NCBI GenBank assembly: GCA_947259505.1
Contig: CAMYLT010000004.1
Coordinates: forward strand, 62,001 to 126,000
Direction: 5' to 3'
DNA: 64,000 bases
Origin: an uncultured Porticoccus sp.
Lineage (GTDB): Bacteria; Pseudomonadota; Gammaproteobacteria; Pseudomonadales; Porticoccaceae
The notes beneath the pieces are model-generated. The model searched no databases and was not told the DNA's origin. It saw nothing but the letters and a program-made list of their open reading frames with translations. Position numbers and translations under genes: made by a program. The first letter of the stretch is position 1, and every line of letters starts with the position of its first letter. Shown here one piece after another: positions 46,170 through 54,974 of this stretch.

Positions 46170-47579
46170 ATGACTAAAACAGATTTCCGAGACCTCTCCA
46201 CCGGTTACAAGATATTGGTAATAGTCGAACTCTGCCTTTATATAGGCGCTATGTTCCTTTCGCTCTTCGCCAATGAAAAGCTCGGATGGCCAGCACAAGA
46301 ACCGATGCCCGCTAACATTAGGGCCATTTACGCCATTATCTTTTCTCTCCTAATCTTGCTGACATCGTTATCCTTGGGCCTTTACAACCCCAGAATGCGC
46401 GAAAATTACCGCAGCATTTTCCGCAGACTGGTAATTGCCATCGTCATGGGGTCAGCAGAATTTATCCTTCTTATGCTGATAGCCATCAACACGCAGCCAT
46501 TCACCACAGAAGTCATGATGACTGCCGCCTTGATTGGGCTCATCCTGACCAGCCTGGTCCGGTTCACCATCATGCAACTTGACCTTCTCGGCTTTAACAA
46601 GGCACATGTGCTCGTACTTGGCTCTGGAGAAAGAGCCTCTATCATTGAACGCAGAATGCGCCGAAAAGTTGATCGACACGGCTTCACCCTCAAAGGGTTT
46701 GTCGTTATGTCAGGAGATTCCAGCGAGGGTATAAAAAGAGAAAAACGCATCTCAATAGAAAATGGTGCACTTCTATCTTATGTACTGGAAAACAACATCG
46801 ATGAGATAGTTGTAGCCTGCGATGAAAGACGAAACAACCTCCCGGTTGACGAGCTTTTTGCCTGCAAAATACGCGGCATTAACATTATCGATATTCTCGA
46901 CTTTATTGAGAGAGAAACGGGGCAGATTGCTGTAAACCTCATTTATCCCAGCTGGGTAATCTACTCAAATGGATTCGCATCAATCCACTACCTTCGCAAT
47001 GCTCTAGACTGGCTGTTCAATGCGGCAATGGCGGTAACCATGATGTTATTTTTGTGGCCAATCATGCTAATAACCGCGCTCATCATCAAAATAGAAGATG
47101 GCATTAATGCGCCAATTTTCTATTACCAGGAAAGAGTAGGGCTTGATGGCAGAATTTTCAGCATCGTCAAATTCCGCAGCATGCGCACCGACGCAGAGAC
47201 TAATGGCGCAGTATGGGCATCTTTAAACGACAAGCGAACAACACGAATCGGTAACTTTATACGCAAGTACCGGATTGACGAATTACCTCAAATCTACAAT
47301 GTATTGAAAGGTGAGATGGGCTTTGTAGGGCCCAGACCAGAAAGACCGGAATTCGTGCAAGACCTAATTAGGGCAATACCTTATTACAACGAGCGACATA
47401 ACGTAAAACCTGGACTCACCGGCTGGGCGCAATTAAAATATCCTTACGGTGCGACTGAAGAGGATTCCCTGGAAAAACTCAAATACGACCTGTATTACAT
47501 AAAGCATCGCAGCTTTCTACTTGACCTAAACATCCTCATTCGTACAGTCGAAGTTGTTTTGTTCGGCAAAGGACGCTAA
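46170..47579 (+). CDS. Undecaprenyl-phosphate sugar transferase, TIGR03013 XrtA-system type
   Basis: The 469-residue protein has four N-terminal membrane helices (about 15-130), a Rossmann-like middle domain with VLVLGSGERASIIERRMRR near residues 147-165, a fifth helix near 285-308 and a C-terminal bacterial sugar transferase domain: KFRSMRTDAETNG near 331-343, RKYRIDELPQIYNVLKGEM near 367-385 and GLTGWAQLKYPYGAT near 416-430. Such WcaJ-like enzymes load the first sugar phosphate on undecaprenyl phosphate. It is monocistronic, converging on prsR. Confidence 0.93.
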   Translation: MTKTDFRDLSTGYKILVIVELCLYIGAMFLSLFANEKLGWPAQEPMPANIRAIYAIIFSLLILLTSLSLGLYNPRMRENYRSIFRRLVIAIVMGSAEFILLMLIAINTQPFTTEVMMTAALIGLILTSLVRFTIMQLDLLGFNKAHVLVLGSGERASIIERRMRRKVDRHGFTLKGFVVMSGDSSEGIKREKRISIENGALLSYVLENNIDEIVVACDERRNNLPVDELFACKIRGINIIDILDFIERETGQIAVNLIYPSWVIYSNGFASIHYLRNALDWLFNAAMAVTMMLFLWPIMLITALIIKIEDGINAPIFYYQERVGLDGRIFSIVKFRSMRTDAETNGAVWASLNDKRTTRIGNFIRKYRIDELPQIYNVLKGEMGFVGPRPERPEFVQDLIRAIPYYNERHNVKPGLTGWAQLKYPYGATEEDSLEKLKYDLYYIKHRSFLLDLNILIRTVEVVLFGKGR

Positions 47580-47604
47580 CTTGGTACTTTACGAACAAAG
47601 TCTG

Positions 47605-48960
47605 TCAAGATCGTATTTTGTATTTTTCGAGGAAGTTATAAAGCGTTGGCCGAGTGACGCCCAGTAGTTTTGCCGCTTCAGAAACATTATCGTCTGCATT
47701 CAGCATAGCCCGTTGAATAGCCTGTTTTTCAGCGCTCTCTCTGACTTGCCGAAGATTAAAGGGTGCAACCTCATCATCTGCCGCCGACAGCTCAAGATCC
47801 CCCAAAGTAATATATACATTGTCCGCCATGATAATGGCTCGCTTTATCCGACTTTCTAGCTCCCTGACATTTCCCGGCCAATCATAAGCCTCTATGGCCC
47901 GGACAGATTGCTTGTCAAACCCTTTTATAGACTTGCCAAACTCTTTGTTGAATCGCGCCAGAAAAACCTTTGCCAACAACAACGCATCGTCCTTTCTCTC
48001 TTTCAATGAGGGTATCTGGATAGTAATTTCACTGATCCTGTAGTAGAGGTCTTCTCTGAACCGCCCCTCTTCGATAAATTTAGTGAGATCCTGGTGTGTT
48101 GCACAAATAATGCGAGCATCTATAGGGATCTCAACCCTCCCCCCGACTCGCTCTATAACCCTTTCCTGAAGAAAACGTAATAGTTTTGCCTGCAACTCAA
48201 GGGGCAGATCTCCAATCTCATCAAGAAATAGCGTACCCCCGTGCGCATATTCGATCTTCCCTTGAGTCTGCTTCACTGCGCCGGTAAACGCTCCTTTTTC
48301 GTAGCCAAATAACTCACTCTCCAAGAGGTTCTCTGGAATTGCGGCACAGTTGATAGCGACCATTTTCTGGCTAGCCCTTGGACTTAACTCATGCAACGCA
48401 CGTGCAACAATCTCCTTCCCTGTTCCACTCGCCCCCAAAAGCAATGTGGTTATATCAGAAGGTGCAACCTTTTCCACGGTTCGACAAACCTTCAACATTT
48501 CTGGGCTTGCAGCTATCACCCCCCTCAGAGAGGAACCCTCCCCCTTCTCCTGCAACCGCCGATTCTCCAACTCAAGCTCGCACACTTTATATGCGCGCTC
48601 CACAATTAAAGTGAGAATCTCAGGGTCCACCGGCTTCTGATAGAAATCATAGGCACCCAGCCCTATCGCCTTTACAGCATTGGCCCTGTCATCATCTCCG
48701 GTCACAACAATGATTTTAGTTTCGGGAGACATGGACAAAATTTCAGTCAGAGTCGCCAATCCTTCTGAGACCCCACCTGGATCTGGGGGCAAACCTAGAT
48801 CAAGCAAGGCGACCCCAGGATTATGACGACGTAGCTGCGCGATCGCATTTTCCCTATCTCCCGCCACCACCACATCATAACCGTCAAAACACCAACGAAG
48901 CTGACTCTGCAGGCCAGCATCATCCTCAACAATCAGCAATCGCCTCTTTGAATCCTTCAC
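47605..48960 (-). CDS. prsR: PEP-CTERM-box response regulator transcription factor PrsR (sigma-54-dependent)
   Basis: The 451-residue NtrC-like protein has a receiver domain with LLIVEDDAG near residues 7-15 and phospho-acceptor Asp in ALLDLGLPP near 53-61, an AAA+ domain with Walker A GASGTGKE and the sigma-54-contact motif EKGAFTGAV, and a C-terminal Fis-type helix-turn-helix (NVSEAAKLLGVTRPTLYNFL). The GTG start at 48958-48960 is chosen because AAGGAG lies 6 bases upstream, inside the end of prsK; longer starts have no such site. PrsR should activate sigma-54 promoters with PrsK; one candidate target is the gene at 53932. Confidence 0.93.
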   Translation of the reverse strand: MKDSKRRLLIVEDDAGLQSQLRWCFDGYDVVVAGDRENAIAQLRRHNPGVALLDLGLPPDPGGVSEGLATLTEILSMSPETKIIVVTGDDDRANAVKAIGLGAYDFYQKPVDPEILTLIVERAYKVCELELENRRLQEKGEGSSLRGVIAASPEMLKVCRTVEKVAPSDITTLLLGASGTGKEIVARALHELSPRASQKMVAINCAAIPENLLESELFGYEKGAFTGAVKQTQGKIEYAHGGTLFLDEIGDLPLELQAKLLRFLQERVIERVGGRVEIPIDARIICATHQDLTKFIEEGRFREDLYYRISEITIQIPSLKERKDDALLLAKVFLARFNKEFGKSIKGFDKQSVRAIEAYDWPGNVRELESRIKRAIIMADNVYITLGDLELSAADDEVAPFNLRQVRESAEKQAIQRAMLNADDNVSEAAKLLGVTRPTLYNFLEKYKIRS

Positions 48961-48961
48961 A

Positions 48962-51055
48962 TCAGACTCCTTTACCATCCAGCTCATTATGCGACGACAC
49001 ACACCCCGACAAGCAGGGAAGAAAAATCCTAAATACCGCTCCTTGACCAACCTCACTTGTTACGGCTATATCTCCACCAAGGGAACGAATGTACTCGCGA
49101 CTTTCGAATGCACCAACACCCATTCCAGTCAGCCCCTTGGTTGAATCAAATGGCTTGAAAAGACGATCTCTCATAAACTCCCTATCCATACCGACACCCG
49201 TATCAGCAACGGAAACACACACTTTCCCTGGCATCGCTTCAACTTTTACAGAAACCCTCCCGGTCTTAGGAGTGGCATCCTGAGCATTTTGAATAATATG
49301 GCCAAAAACAGTCGCCAGCTGCTCTCGATCCGCAGTTACAACAGCATCTTCGACACATAACTCCAACTCGGGAGCAGGCTCACGCACTGCTGCCGCACTG
49401 ACCACCCTCTCAAGCAGCCCCCCAAGATCAACATTCTCAAGAGACTGGCCTCGCACACCACTCCTCATTTGCTCCATCAAGCGAGTCATCCGAGAGACCG
49501 AATTTTTAACAGTGGAAACAACGTCATCCACAAACTCTGGCTTATGCTTATGCTTTTCCGCATTGGCTACAATAAGGGATTGCTGAGCAAGTATGTTTTT
49601 CAAGTCATGAACAATGTATGCGGACAGACGGTTAAAAGCCTCGAACTGCCTTGAACGAATCAATGCCTGATCTGCTTGATACTGAGCCAAGTGACTTGCA
49701 GCTTGCTGGCCCGCCATCTTCAGAAGGTCGCGATCTTCCCAATTGATTGTTTGCTGAAGGTCAGAACGCCGTACCAGCAAAAATCCTAAGCAGTCCTCTT
49801 TCAAAATCAAAGGAACAATTAACCAGATGTTAGGGATAGCAAGCAACCACTCCGGCAACACAAGATCACCGTATATCCCCCTATCTCGAATATATTCATC
49901 ACAGTCAACGACCCAGTGGGTACGAGCCATAAAATTCAAGAGAGAATCGAGTGAATCCAAGTCCATCCCATCAGGCTCGGGCATATGCCATCTGGCTAGC
50001 AATGCATAACGGCCTGTTTCATTTTTCCCCCACAGAATACCCCCAGGACTTTCAGTTAATTTGGCAATAGACTGGATAACCCTTTCAGGCACACTTTCCG
50101 CACTTTCCGCAAGGTTTCGGGTAAATTTAAGCCACTCTTCACGATAATCATGCTTATAGGAAAAAAAATGCTTGCTCAAAAAAACGCGGAATTTGGCCCT
50201 GATTTTGTCAGAGAACAACAGTGTAAGTAATAAAATCCCAGCCCCAAAGAAGAACACAATCTGTAGGACATTGCCCCAAGTCCCACCATAAAATCGGATG
50301 AAATAGCCAACAACGGCCATCACCAACAGATACACCCCTGCCCCCATAATGGTCGCTGTATGAAACACCACACGTCTCGAGACGTGGATATCCACTTCAA
50401 ACTTAGGGTTTCGAGCCACAGCAATTGCAATAAGGGGTGCAGCCATAGCATTTACTAATCCACGGCCTTCCCAGAGATTTAAACTAATCCTCTTAAACAA
50501 CAGCGCATCGGAATACATAAAAAAATCGTACGCAAAGAAACTACCAACACCTAAACACAAAAACTTGGCTGACCAACGCTGCGCCACATTGGAATTTCTA
50601 AAGATTTGCTCTACCAGTGTCAGACCCGCGATAGACAGCACGACCCAGAGAATCAAAACAGGGTCACGCAGTACCGTACCGCCAGCGACTAAAGACCTTG
50701 AAATAAACGGAATAGCAACCAGCGCTCCCAGCAAGATTAAAAGTAGCGAGAATGCCACGGCAAGCCAGAAAAAATGCGATCTATGAGAACTATTTCCGGC
50801 CTTTTTATCCATTGCACTCAACAGGAACAAGCACCAAGACAAACTCCTGATTAGCTCCGCCAATTGCATGACCTCAAATGATACTTGGAATCCAAGCTCT
50901 CCCAGCACCACAACCCCAGCCCAAAGAGTAGATCCAGCACAAGCAAATAGCAGCAAGACCCCTTGGGCGCGCCCCCTCCAGGAAAAAACAATCAATGTCG
51001 TCAGCACCAGATAGGCAACAAACGCGGCCAGATAGCTCAATATCCCAATATTCAT
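48962..51055 (-). CDS. prsK: XrtA/PEP-CTERM system histidine kinase PrsK
   Basis: The 697-residue protein has eight or so N-terminal membrane helices up to about residue 300, a GAF-like domain near 320-465 (WVVDCDEYIRDRGIYGDL), the phospho-acceptor helix YIVHDLKNILAQQSLI near 484-499 (His in HDLKN), and an ATPase domain with HIIQNAQDATPKTG near 592-605, DTGVGM near 622 and GLTGMGVGAFESREY near 647-661. It matches the PrsK family. It precedes prsR with overlap and is probably its cognate kinase; the signal is unknown. Confidence 0.93.
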   Translation of the reverse strand: MNIGILSYLAAFVAYLVLTTLIVFSWRGRAQGVLLLFACAGSTLWAGVVVLGELGFQVSFEVMQLAELIRSLSWCLFLLSAMDKKAGNSSHRSHFFWLAVAFSLLLILLGALVAIPFISRSLVAGGTVLRDPVLILWVVLSIAGLTLVEQIFRNSNVAQRWSAKFLCLGVGSFFAYDFFMYSDALLFKRISLNLWEGRGLVNAMAAPLIAIAVARNPKFEVDIHVSRRVVFHTATIMGAGVYLLVMAVVGYFIRFYGGTWGNVLQIVFFFGAGILLLTLLFSDKIRAKFRVFLSKHFFSYKHDYREEWLKFTRNLAESAESVPERVIQSIAKLTESPGGILWGKNETGRYALLARWHMPEPDGMDLDSLDSLLNFMARTHWVVDCDEYIRDRGIYGDLVLPEWLLAIPNIWLIVPLILKEDCLGFLLVRRSDLQQTINWEDRDLLKMAGQQAASHLAQYQADQALIRSRQFEAFNRLSAYIVHDLKNILAQQSLIVANAEKHKHKPEFVDDVVSTVKNSVSRMTRLMEQMRSGVRGQSLENVDLGGLLERVVSAAAVREPAPELELCVEDAVVTADREQLATVFGHIIQNAQDATPKTGRVSVKVEAMPGKVCVSVADTGVGMDREFMRDRLFKPFDSTKGLTGMGVGAFESREYIRSLGGDIAVTSEVGQGAVFRIFLPCLSGCVSSHNELDGKGV
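48967..48972 (-). promoter_or_regulatory. Strong Shine-Dalgarno AAGGAG that decides the prsR start
   Basis: AAGGAG on the coding strand is spaced 6 bases (TCTGAT) from GTG at 48958-48960. It lies over the last codons of prsK, so translation of the two-component pair is coupled. Confidence 0.75.
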
Positions 51056-51350
51056 TTAGCATCCACGCAAAGGCTGCGAAGTTGATTTTTCACCAACCCG
51101 TCTCCACTACCATTTTCATCCACGACCATACTGCCCAACATACCTCACCCTAGATCAATGACACCATTGTCACTATACTCTCAACACGCTTGAGCCAAGG
51201 ACAGCAGCATATTTATCATGGGCCTGATTACTTTTTTCGTGAAGAGTATCACGCAATAAATGCATTTCTTATCACATACAAGCTGATTCCAGCACCTCTA
51301 TCATAGCGAGACCCACCCAACAATAGATTTGTTAATACAAGGCAACCCCA
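51056..51350. promoter_or_regulatory. Divergent region between prsK and the 4-epimerase gene, with a 14-bp palindrome
   Basis: The 295-bp gap contains the inverted repeat TGACA-CCAT-TGTCA at 51159-51172. It directly abuts a minus-strand -10-like TATAGT (51172-51177), which would place the palindrome at or just after the prsK transcription start, a usual operator site. The -35 is poor. No sigma-54 element was found here on either strand. The rest is unremarkable. Confidence 0.35.
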
Positions 51351-52379
51351 GTGTCATCATACAAAGCCATAAAAGATCGCCTAGGACGAGAACCAAAAAC
51401 CTGGTTAATTACAGGCGTCGCCGGGTTTATCGGCTCCAACTTACTTGAAGCGCTATTAAACCTCGGGCAAAGAGTTGTAGGCATAGACAATTTTGCCACC
51501 GGACACCAAACAAACCTGGACATCGTCAAGGGTAAAACTGGCTCGATGTGGGAAAGCTTTACATTTTCTCATGGCGACATCTGCGATCTGGAGCAATGCC
51601 TTAAGGTGTGCCAGGGTGTTGACATTGTGCTTCATCAGGCAGCACTTGGAAGCGTACCAAGATCTATTGAAGATCCTATCTCAACCAATCGCTCCAATAT
51701 TGACGGCTTCCTAAACATGCTAGTTGCCGCAAGGGATTCAAACGTCAAGCGTTTTGTGTATGCGGCATCCTCCTCAACCTACGGCGATCACCCCGGGCTA
51801 CCAAAAGTGGAAAATCAAATAGGGCGCCCTCTTTCCCCCTACGCCATAACCAAATACGTAAATGAACTCTATGCAGATGTATTTGGCAGCACCTATGGGC
51901 TTCAAAGCATAGGGCTAAGGTATTTCAACGTATTCGGCCCCAGGCAAGACCCCAACGGCGCCTACGCGGCAGTGATACCCAAATGGGTTGCCCAACTGTT
52001 ATCAGAGCAGCCATGCCACATCAACGGCGACGGAGAAACATCACGAGACTTTTGTTTTGTAAGCAATGCCGTTCAAGCCAATATTTTGGCCGCATGCACC
52101 GACAATGAAGCCGCTCTGAATCAAGTCTTCAACGTCGCGTTTGGAGAGAGAACGACACTGAACGAATTGTTTTACAGCATTCGCGACATATTGGCCGAGC
52201 AGCACCCCAGCATAGCTGGCATAGCACCTACCTATAGAGAATTCCGACCTGGCGATGTCAGACATTCGCTTGCCGATATAAGCAAAGCAGCACATTTGTT
52301 AGGATACCACCCATCCCATAGCGCCCTTCAGGGACTGAGGGAAACAATTGAATGGTTTAGCTCCAAAGAAGGCTACTAA
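51351..52379 (+). CDS. UDP-N-acetylglucosamine/galactosamine 4-epimerase-like SDR (TviC/WbpP type)
   Basis: The 342-residue protein is an extended SDR with [16 protein letters not shown] near residues 21-36 (NAD-binding glycines), the catalytic YAITKY near 164-169 and [16 protein letters not shown] near 139-154. The sequence resembles TviC/WbpP 4-epimerases of Vi and O6-type pathways. Start is GTG at 51351. It is followed 26 bases later by the TviB-like dehydrogenase gene, which makes a UDP-GalNAc to UDP-GalNAcA route likely. An exact sugar cannot be fixed by sequence alone. Confidence 0.85.
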   Translation: MSSYKAIKDRLGREPKTWLITGVAGFIGSNLLEALLNLGQRVVGIDNFATGHQTNLDIVKGKTGSMWESFTFSHGDICDLEQCLKVCQGVDIVLHQAALGSVPRSIEDPISTNRSNIDGFLNMLVAARDSNVKRFVYAASSSTYGDHPGLPKVENQIGRPLSPYAITKYVNELYADVFGSTYGLQSIGLRYFNVFGPRQDPNGAYAAVIPKWVAQLLSEQPCHINGDGETSRDFCFVSNAVQANILAACTDNEAALNQVFNVAFGERTTLNELFYSIRDILAEQHPSIAGIAPTYREFRPGDVRHSLADISKAAHLLGYHPSHSALQGLRETIEWFSSKEGY

Positions 52380-52405
52380 ACATAATCGCAACATAAGGGA
52401 AGATC

Positions 52406-53719
52406 GTGGAAACAATCGCTGTTGTAGGCCTAGGATACGTGGGATTGCCTCTGGCAGTTGCTTTTAGCAAAAAGTACTGCACGATCGGGTTTGATCTCGA
52501 CGAAAAGAAACTGGCCAATTATCGCAATGGATATGACCCAAGCGGCGAAGTAGAGCCAGGGAATCTTGCTGCCGCGGACAGACTTAGCTTTTCCAGCAAT
52601 CCTGCTGACCTAAAGAGCGCAAGCATGATCGTGGTGGCTGTGCCCACGCCTATTGATGACGCCCACAGGCCAGATCTTCGCGCACTTCAAGGAGCGTGTC
52701 GGACCATCGCAGCAAACCTTTCACCTGGCGCGACGGTCGTCTTTGAATCAACTGTCTATCCCGGTTGCACAGAAGAGGTGTGCGCCCCCCTTCTCGAACA
52801 GATTTCCGGGCTGAATTGGCTGGGCAGGGCAGATGCTCCAGCAGAGCCCGGAACACAGGGGTTCTACATCGGCTACTCTCCAGAGAGGATAAACCCTGGC
52901 GACAAGGAACGTCGACTTGAAAGCATTACCAAAGTTGTTTCCGGAGACACCCCTCAGACACTGGACAGAGTCGCCGATGCTTACGCTAGCATCATCACCG
53001 CTGGCGTATACCGCGCCAGCAGCGTGAAAGTAGCGGAAGCCGCAAAAGTAATCGAAAATACCCAGCGGGATCTGAATATTGCCCTAATGAATGAACTCGC
53101 ACTCATCTTTCACAAAATGGACATTGACACACTTGAGGTGCTGGAAACAGCCGGAACAAAATGGAACTTTTTACCTTTTCGGCCCGGACTCGTGGGCGGA
53201 CACTGCATTGGCGTAGACCCATACTACCTGACCTATAAAGCAGAAGCAGAAGGCCACCATCCACAGGTAATATTGGCGGGGAGAAAGACTAATGACGGTA
53301 TGGGCAAATACATCGCCGAACAAACTGTCAAACAACTGGCAAAGCGAGGCCATGCAATCAACGGCGCAAATGTAGTCATTTTAGGGCTCACATTCAAAGA
53401 AGACTGCCCGGACCTTAGAAATTCCAAGGTGGAGGACATCATTCGTGAATTACGCGAATATCAATGCAATATACGCGTCCATGATCCGATGGCAGATCCA
53501 GATGAAGCCATGAAAGAGTATGGCGTAGAACTGACCCCTTGGGATGAACTAGGAAATGCAGTGGCTGTAATTCTCGCCGTTGCCCATAGTGCCTACAAAC
53601 AGCTGTCGCCTGTACAAATAACCAGCATAATGACTGAAAACTCCATAATCATGGATGTAAAAGCAGTGCTTGATCGCGACCTATGCAAGGATGGCAAAGC
53701 CGATATCTGGCGCCTATAA
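52406..53719 (+). CDS. tviB: Nucleotide-sugar dehydrogenase (TviB/WbpO-type, UDP-HexNAc 6-dehydrogenase)
   Basis: The 437-residue enzyme oxidises the C6 hydroxyl of a UDP-HexNAc to a carboxylate with two NAD+. Visible features are VVGLGYVGLPLAVAF near residues 6-20 (NAD loop), FESTVYPGCTEEVC near 113-126, the helix with the conserved KVIENTQRDLNIALMNEL near 213-230 and the nucleophilic Cys in GGHCIGVDPYYLTY near 270-283. It closely resembles TviB. Start is GTG at 52406. It supplies an acidic sugar for the EPS. Confidence 0.9.
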   Translation: METIAVVGLGYVGLPLAVAFSKKYCTIGFDLDEKKLANYRNGYDPSGEVEPGNLAAADRLSFSSNPADLKSASMIVVAVPTPIDDAHRPDLRALQGACRTIAANLSPGATVVFESTVYPGCTEEVCAPLLEQISGLNWLGRADAPAEPGTQGFYIGYSPERINPGDKERRLESITKVVSGDTPQTLDRVADAYASIITAGVYRASSVKVAEAAKVIENTQRDLNIALMNELALIFHKMDIDTLEVLETAGTKWNFLPFRPGLVGGHCIGVDPYYLTYKAEAEGHHPQVILAGRKTNDGMGKYIAEQTVKQLAKRGHAINGANVVILGLTFKEDCPDLRNSKVEDIIRELREYQCNIRVHDPMADPDEAMKEYGVELTPWDELGNAVAVILAVAHSAYKQLSPVQITSIMTENSIIMDVKAVLDRDLCKDGKADIWRL

Positions 53720-53764
53720 CAGACCGGTGGACACCAACAAGACGAAAGATGGCTCTATAATTGC

Positions 53765-53787
53765 GCATGTCAGTTTTTTTAACATGC
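53765..53787 (+). promoter_or_regulatory. Inverted repeat, candidate enhancer-binding site upstream of the sigma-54 promoter
   Basis: GCATGT at 53765-53770 and ACATGC at 53782-53787 form a perfect 6-bp dyad with an 11-base centre rich in T. Its middle lies about 120 bp upstream of the predicted transcription start, the usual distance for an NtrC-type activator site. The T-tract is in the loop, so it is not an intrinsic terminator. Binding by PrsR is inference. Confidence 0.4.
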
Positions 53788-53870
53788 ACGCCAGATAACA
53801 GCTTATCTTTACAGCAATCTTCTGGCCACGTGAATGATATCACACTGAAAAACAAAGAATATATTAATAC

Positions 53871-53886
53871 TGGCCTGTTTTTTGCT
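53871..53886 (+). promoter_or_regulatory. Sigma-54 (RpoN) -24/-12 promoter of the HPr-rel-A cassette
   Basis: TGGCCT at 53871-53876 and TTGCT at 53882-53886 match the consensus halves TGGCAC and TTGCW, with GG (53872-53873) and GC (53884-53885) separated by exactly 10 bases. The predicted start is near 53897, about 35 bases before the ATG at 53932. The PrsK/PrsR pair, whose regulator carries a GAFTGA motif, is encoded about 5 kb away. Confidence 0.75.
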
Positions 53887-53931
53887 TAACTTTAAGGCAG
53901 GCTAAAGCAGACAAATTGCGGGTTTGAAACA

Positions 53932-54591
53932 ATGGAACACGAACCACAAGATCAAAGAATCATGGCAGATACGACTACTCAGCCCAAGGCTGTAAATATA
54001 TCTCGTCGCAACTTCTCAAGGCTTGGTGCAGCTACACCCATTCTGATGTCACTAGCTAGTCCATCTGTACTGGGTGCGCCCTGCTTGTCCAACATGATGT
54101 CGGGGCATTTATATCAGGATAGGGGTGAGTGCAGCTTCGGCTGGAGTCCGGGCGGCTGGAAAAATCCTGGTGGCAGCGAGCCGGACTGGAATAGCACACC
54201 ATTTGTATATGGCACCTACGATCCGACTAGAAGCTATACCAAGCAAAATGGTACTCAGCAAGTTTGCGGAACCAACAAGCGGAATGAACATGAGTGCTAT
54301 GCTGGCGGAACAACGCTTGCACAAGCACTTGGCTTCTATGGACTGGCTGTGCCCGGAGCACTTCTCAGCTTGTCTGGCTATAGCTTGGTAGATATCCTTA
54401 ACGAAAATACCGGGGGAAGCACTGGTAATTTTGCCGGTCACTTTGTGGCTGCACTGCTAAATGCCTCACACAGCGGAATAACCTACGTTTTAACGCCGGC
54501 ACAGCTTGTTGAAATTTATAATGACCCATCAAAAATACCGGAACCCTACACGGGAAATATAGGATCATTCCTCGACTCTACTTGGGTGTAG
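53932..54591 (+). CDS. Exported protein with twin-arginine-like signal, putative HPr-rel-A system substrate
   Basis: The 219-residue protein has SRRNFSRLG at residues 24-32 followed by a hydrophobic stretch to VLGA (48-49), a Tat-like or Sec-like signal. The mature part is rich in Gly, Ser and Thr and has four Cys (about 51, 67, 109 and 118). No recognised enzymatic motif is present. An IPEPYTG segment near 202 is not followed by a membrane helix, so it is not a PEP-CTERM protein. ATG 53962 is an alternative start; neither has a good ribosome site. It follows a sigma-54 promoter and precedes a terminator and three probable maturation genes. Confidence 0.72.
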   Translation: MEHEPQDQRIMADTTTQPKAVNISRRNFSRLGAATPILMSLASPSVLGAPCLSNMMSGHLYQDRGECSFGWSPGGWKNPGGSEPDWNSTPFVYGTYDPTRSYTKQNGTQQVCGTNKRNEHECYAGGTTLAQALGFYGLAVPGALLSLSGYSLVDILNENTGGSTGNFAGHFVAALLNASHSGITYVLTPAQLVEIYNDPSKIPEPYTGNIGSFLDSTWV

Positions 54592-54665
54592 TATAGGAAG
54601 AGCGCATACTGTTTACTTTTATCAGCAGAATTCACAAACAGTCGCCATCTATATTTCTTTGTTTT

Positions 54666-54703
54666 AAAGTATCGGCACGATGAACAGTGTCGATACTTTT
54701 TTT
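54666..54703 (+). terminator. Intrinsic terminator/attenuator overlapping the start of the PqqD-like gene
   Basis: AAAGTATCG (54666-54674) pairs with CGATACTTT (54691-54699), extended inward by GCAC with GTGT, leaving an 8-base loop; it is followed by an unbroken T run to 54703. The ATG of the next gene (54680-54682) begins at the edge of the loop. The hairpin should limit read-through from the substrate gene and may hide the start codon. Confidence 0.72.
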
Positions 54704-54970
54704 ATTTCACACGAAACAGATATTCTCTGCCACCAGTGGGGCGATGAATCTGTCATTTACCTGCCCGTTTCTGGAGAAACCCACTTGATGGAGGCGGCAG
54801 CTGCTGAAATATTACTCACCATCGCTGCAGCACCAACATGCTTTGAGCAATTAAAAGTACTATTAACAGCCACATACCAAGAAACATCCGAAAGCGAGAT
54901 AAATGATTACCTTACCAATACACTGCAAGAGCTTCAAAATATCGACTTGGTTACCACAGTAAGGGAATAG
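54680..54970 (+). CDS. PqqD-family peptide chaperone, HPr-rel-A system
   Basis: The 96-residue protein has the PqqD-like layout: Trp in CHQWGDESVIYLPVSGETHLM (residues 13-33), then a small helical part (AAAAEILLTIAAAPTCFEQL) and a second helical segment. This matches the PqqD-related proteins of the HPr-rel-A system (TIGR04353). PqqD proteins bind leader peptides of ribosomal peptides. Its start codon lies within the terminator hairpin. The next gene begins four bases after its stop. That it binds the 219-residue protein is inference. Confidence 0.82.
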   Translation: MNSVDTFFISHETDILCHQWGDESVIYLPVSGETHLMEAAAAEILLTIAAAPTCFEQLKVLLTATYQETSESEINDYLTNTLQELQNIDLVTTVRE

Positions 54971-54974
54971 CATC

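Noticed and set aside
54535-54560. IPEPYTG near the end of the 219-residue protein, looking like a PEP-CTERM motif
   Set aside because: No hydrophobic helix or basic tail follows; the protein ends 12 residues later in polar sequence.
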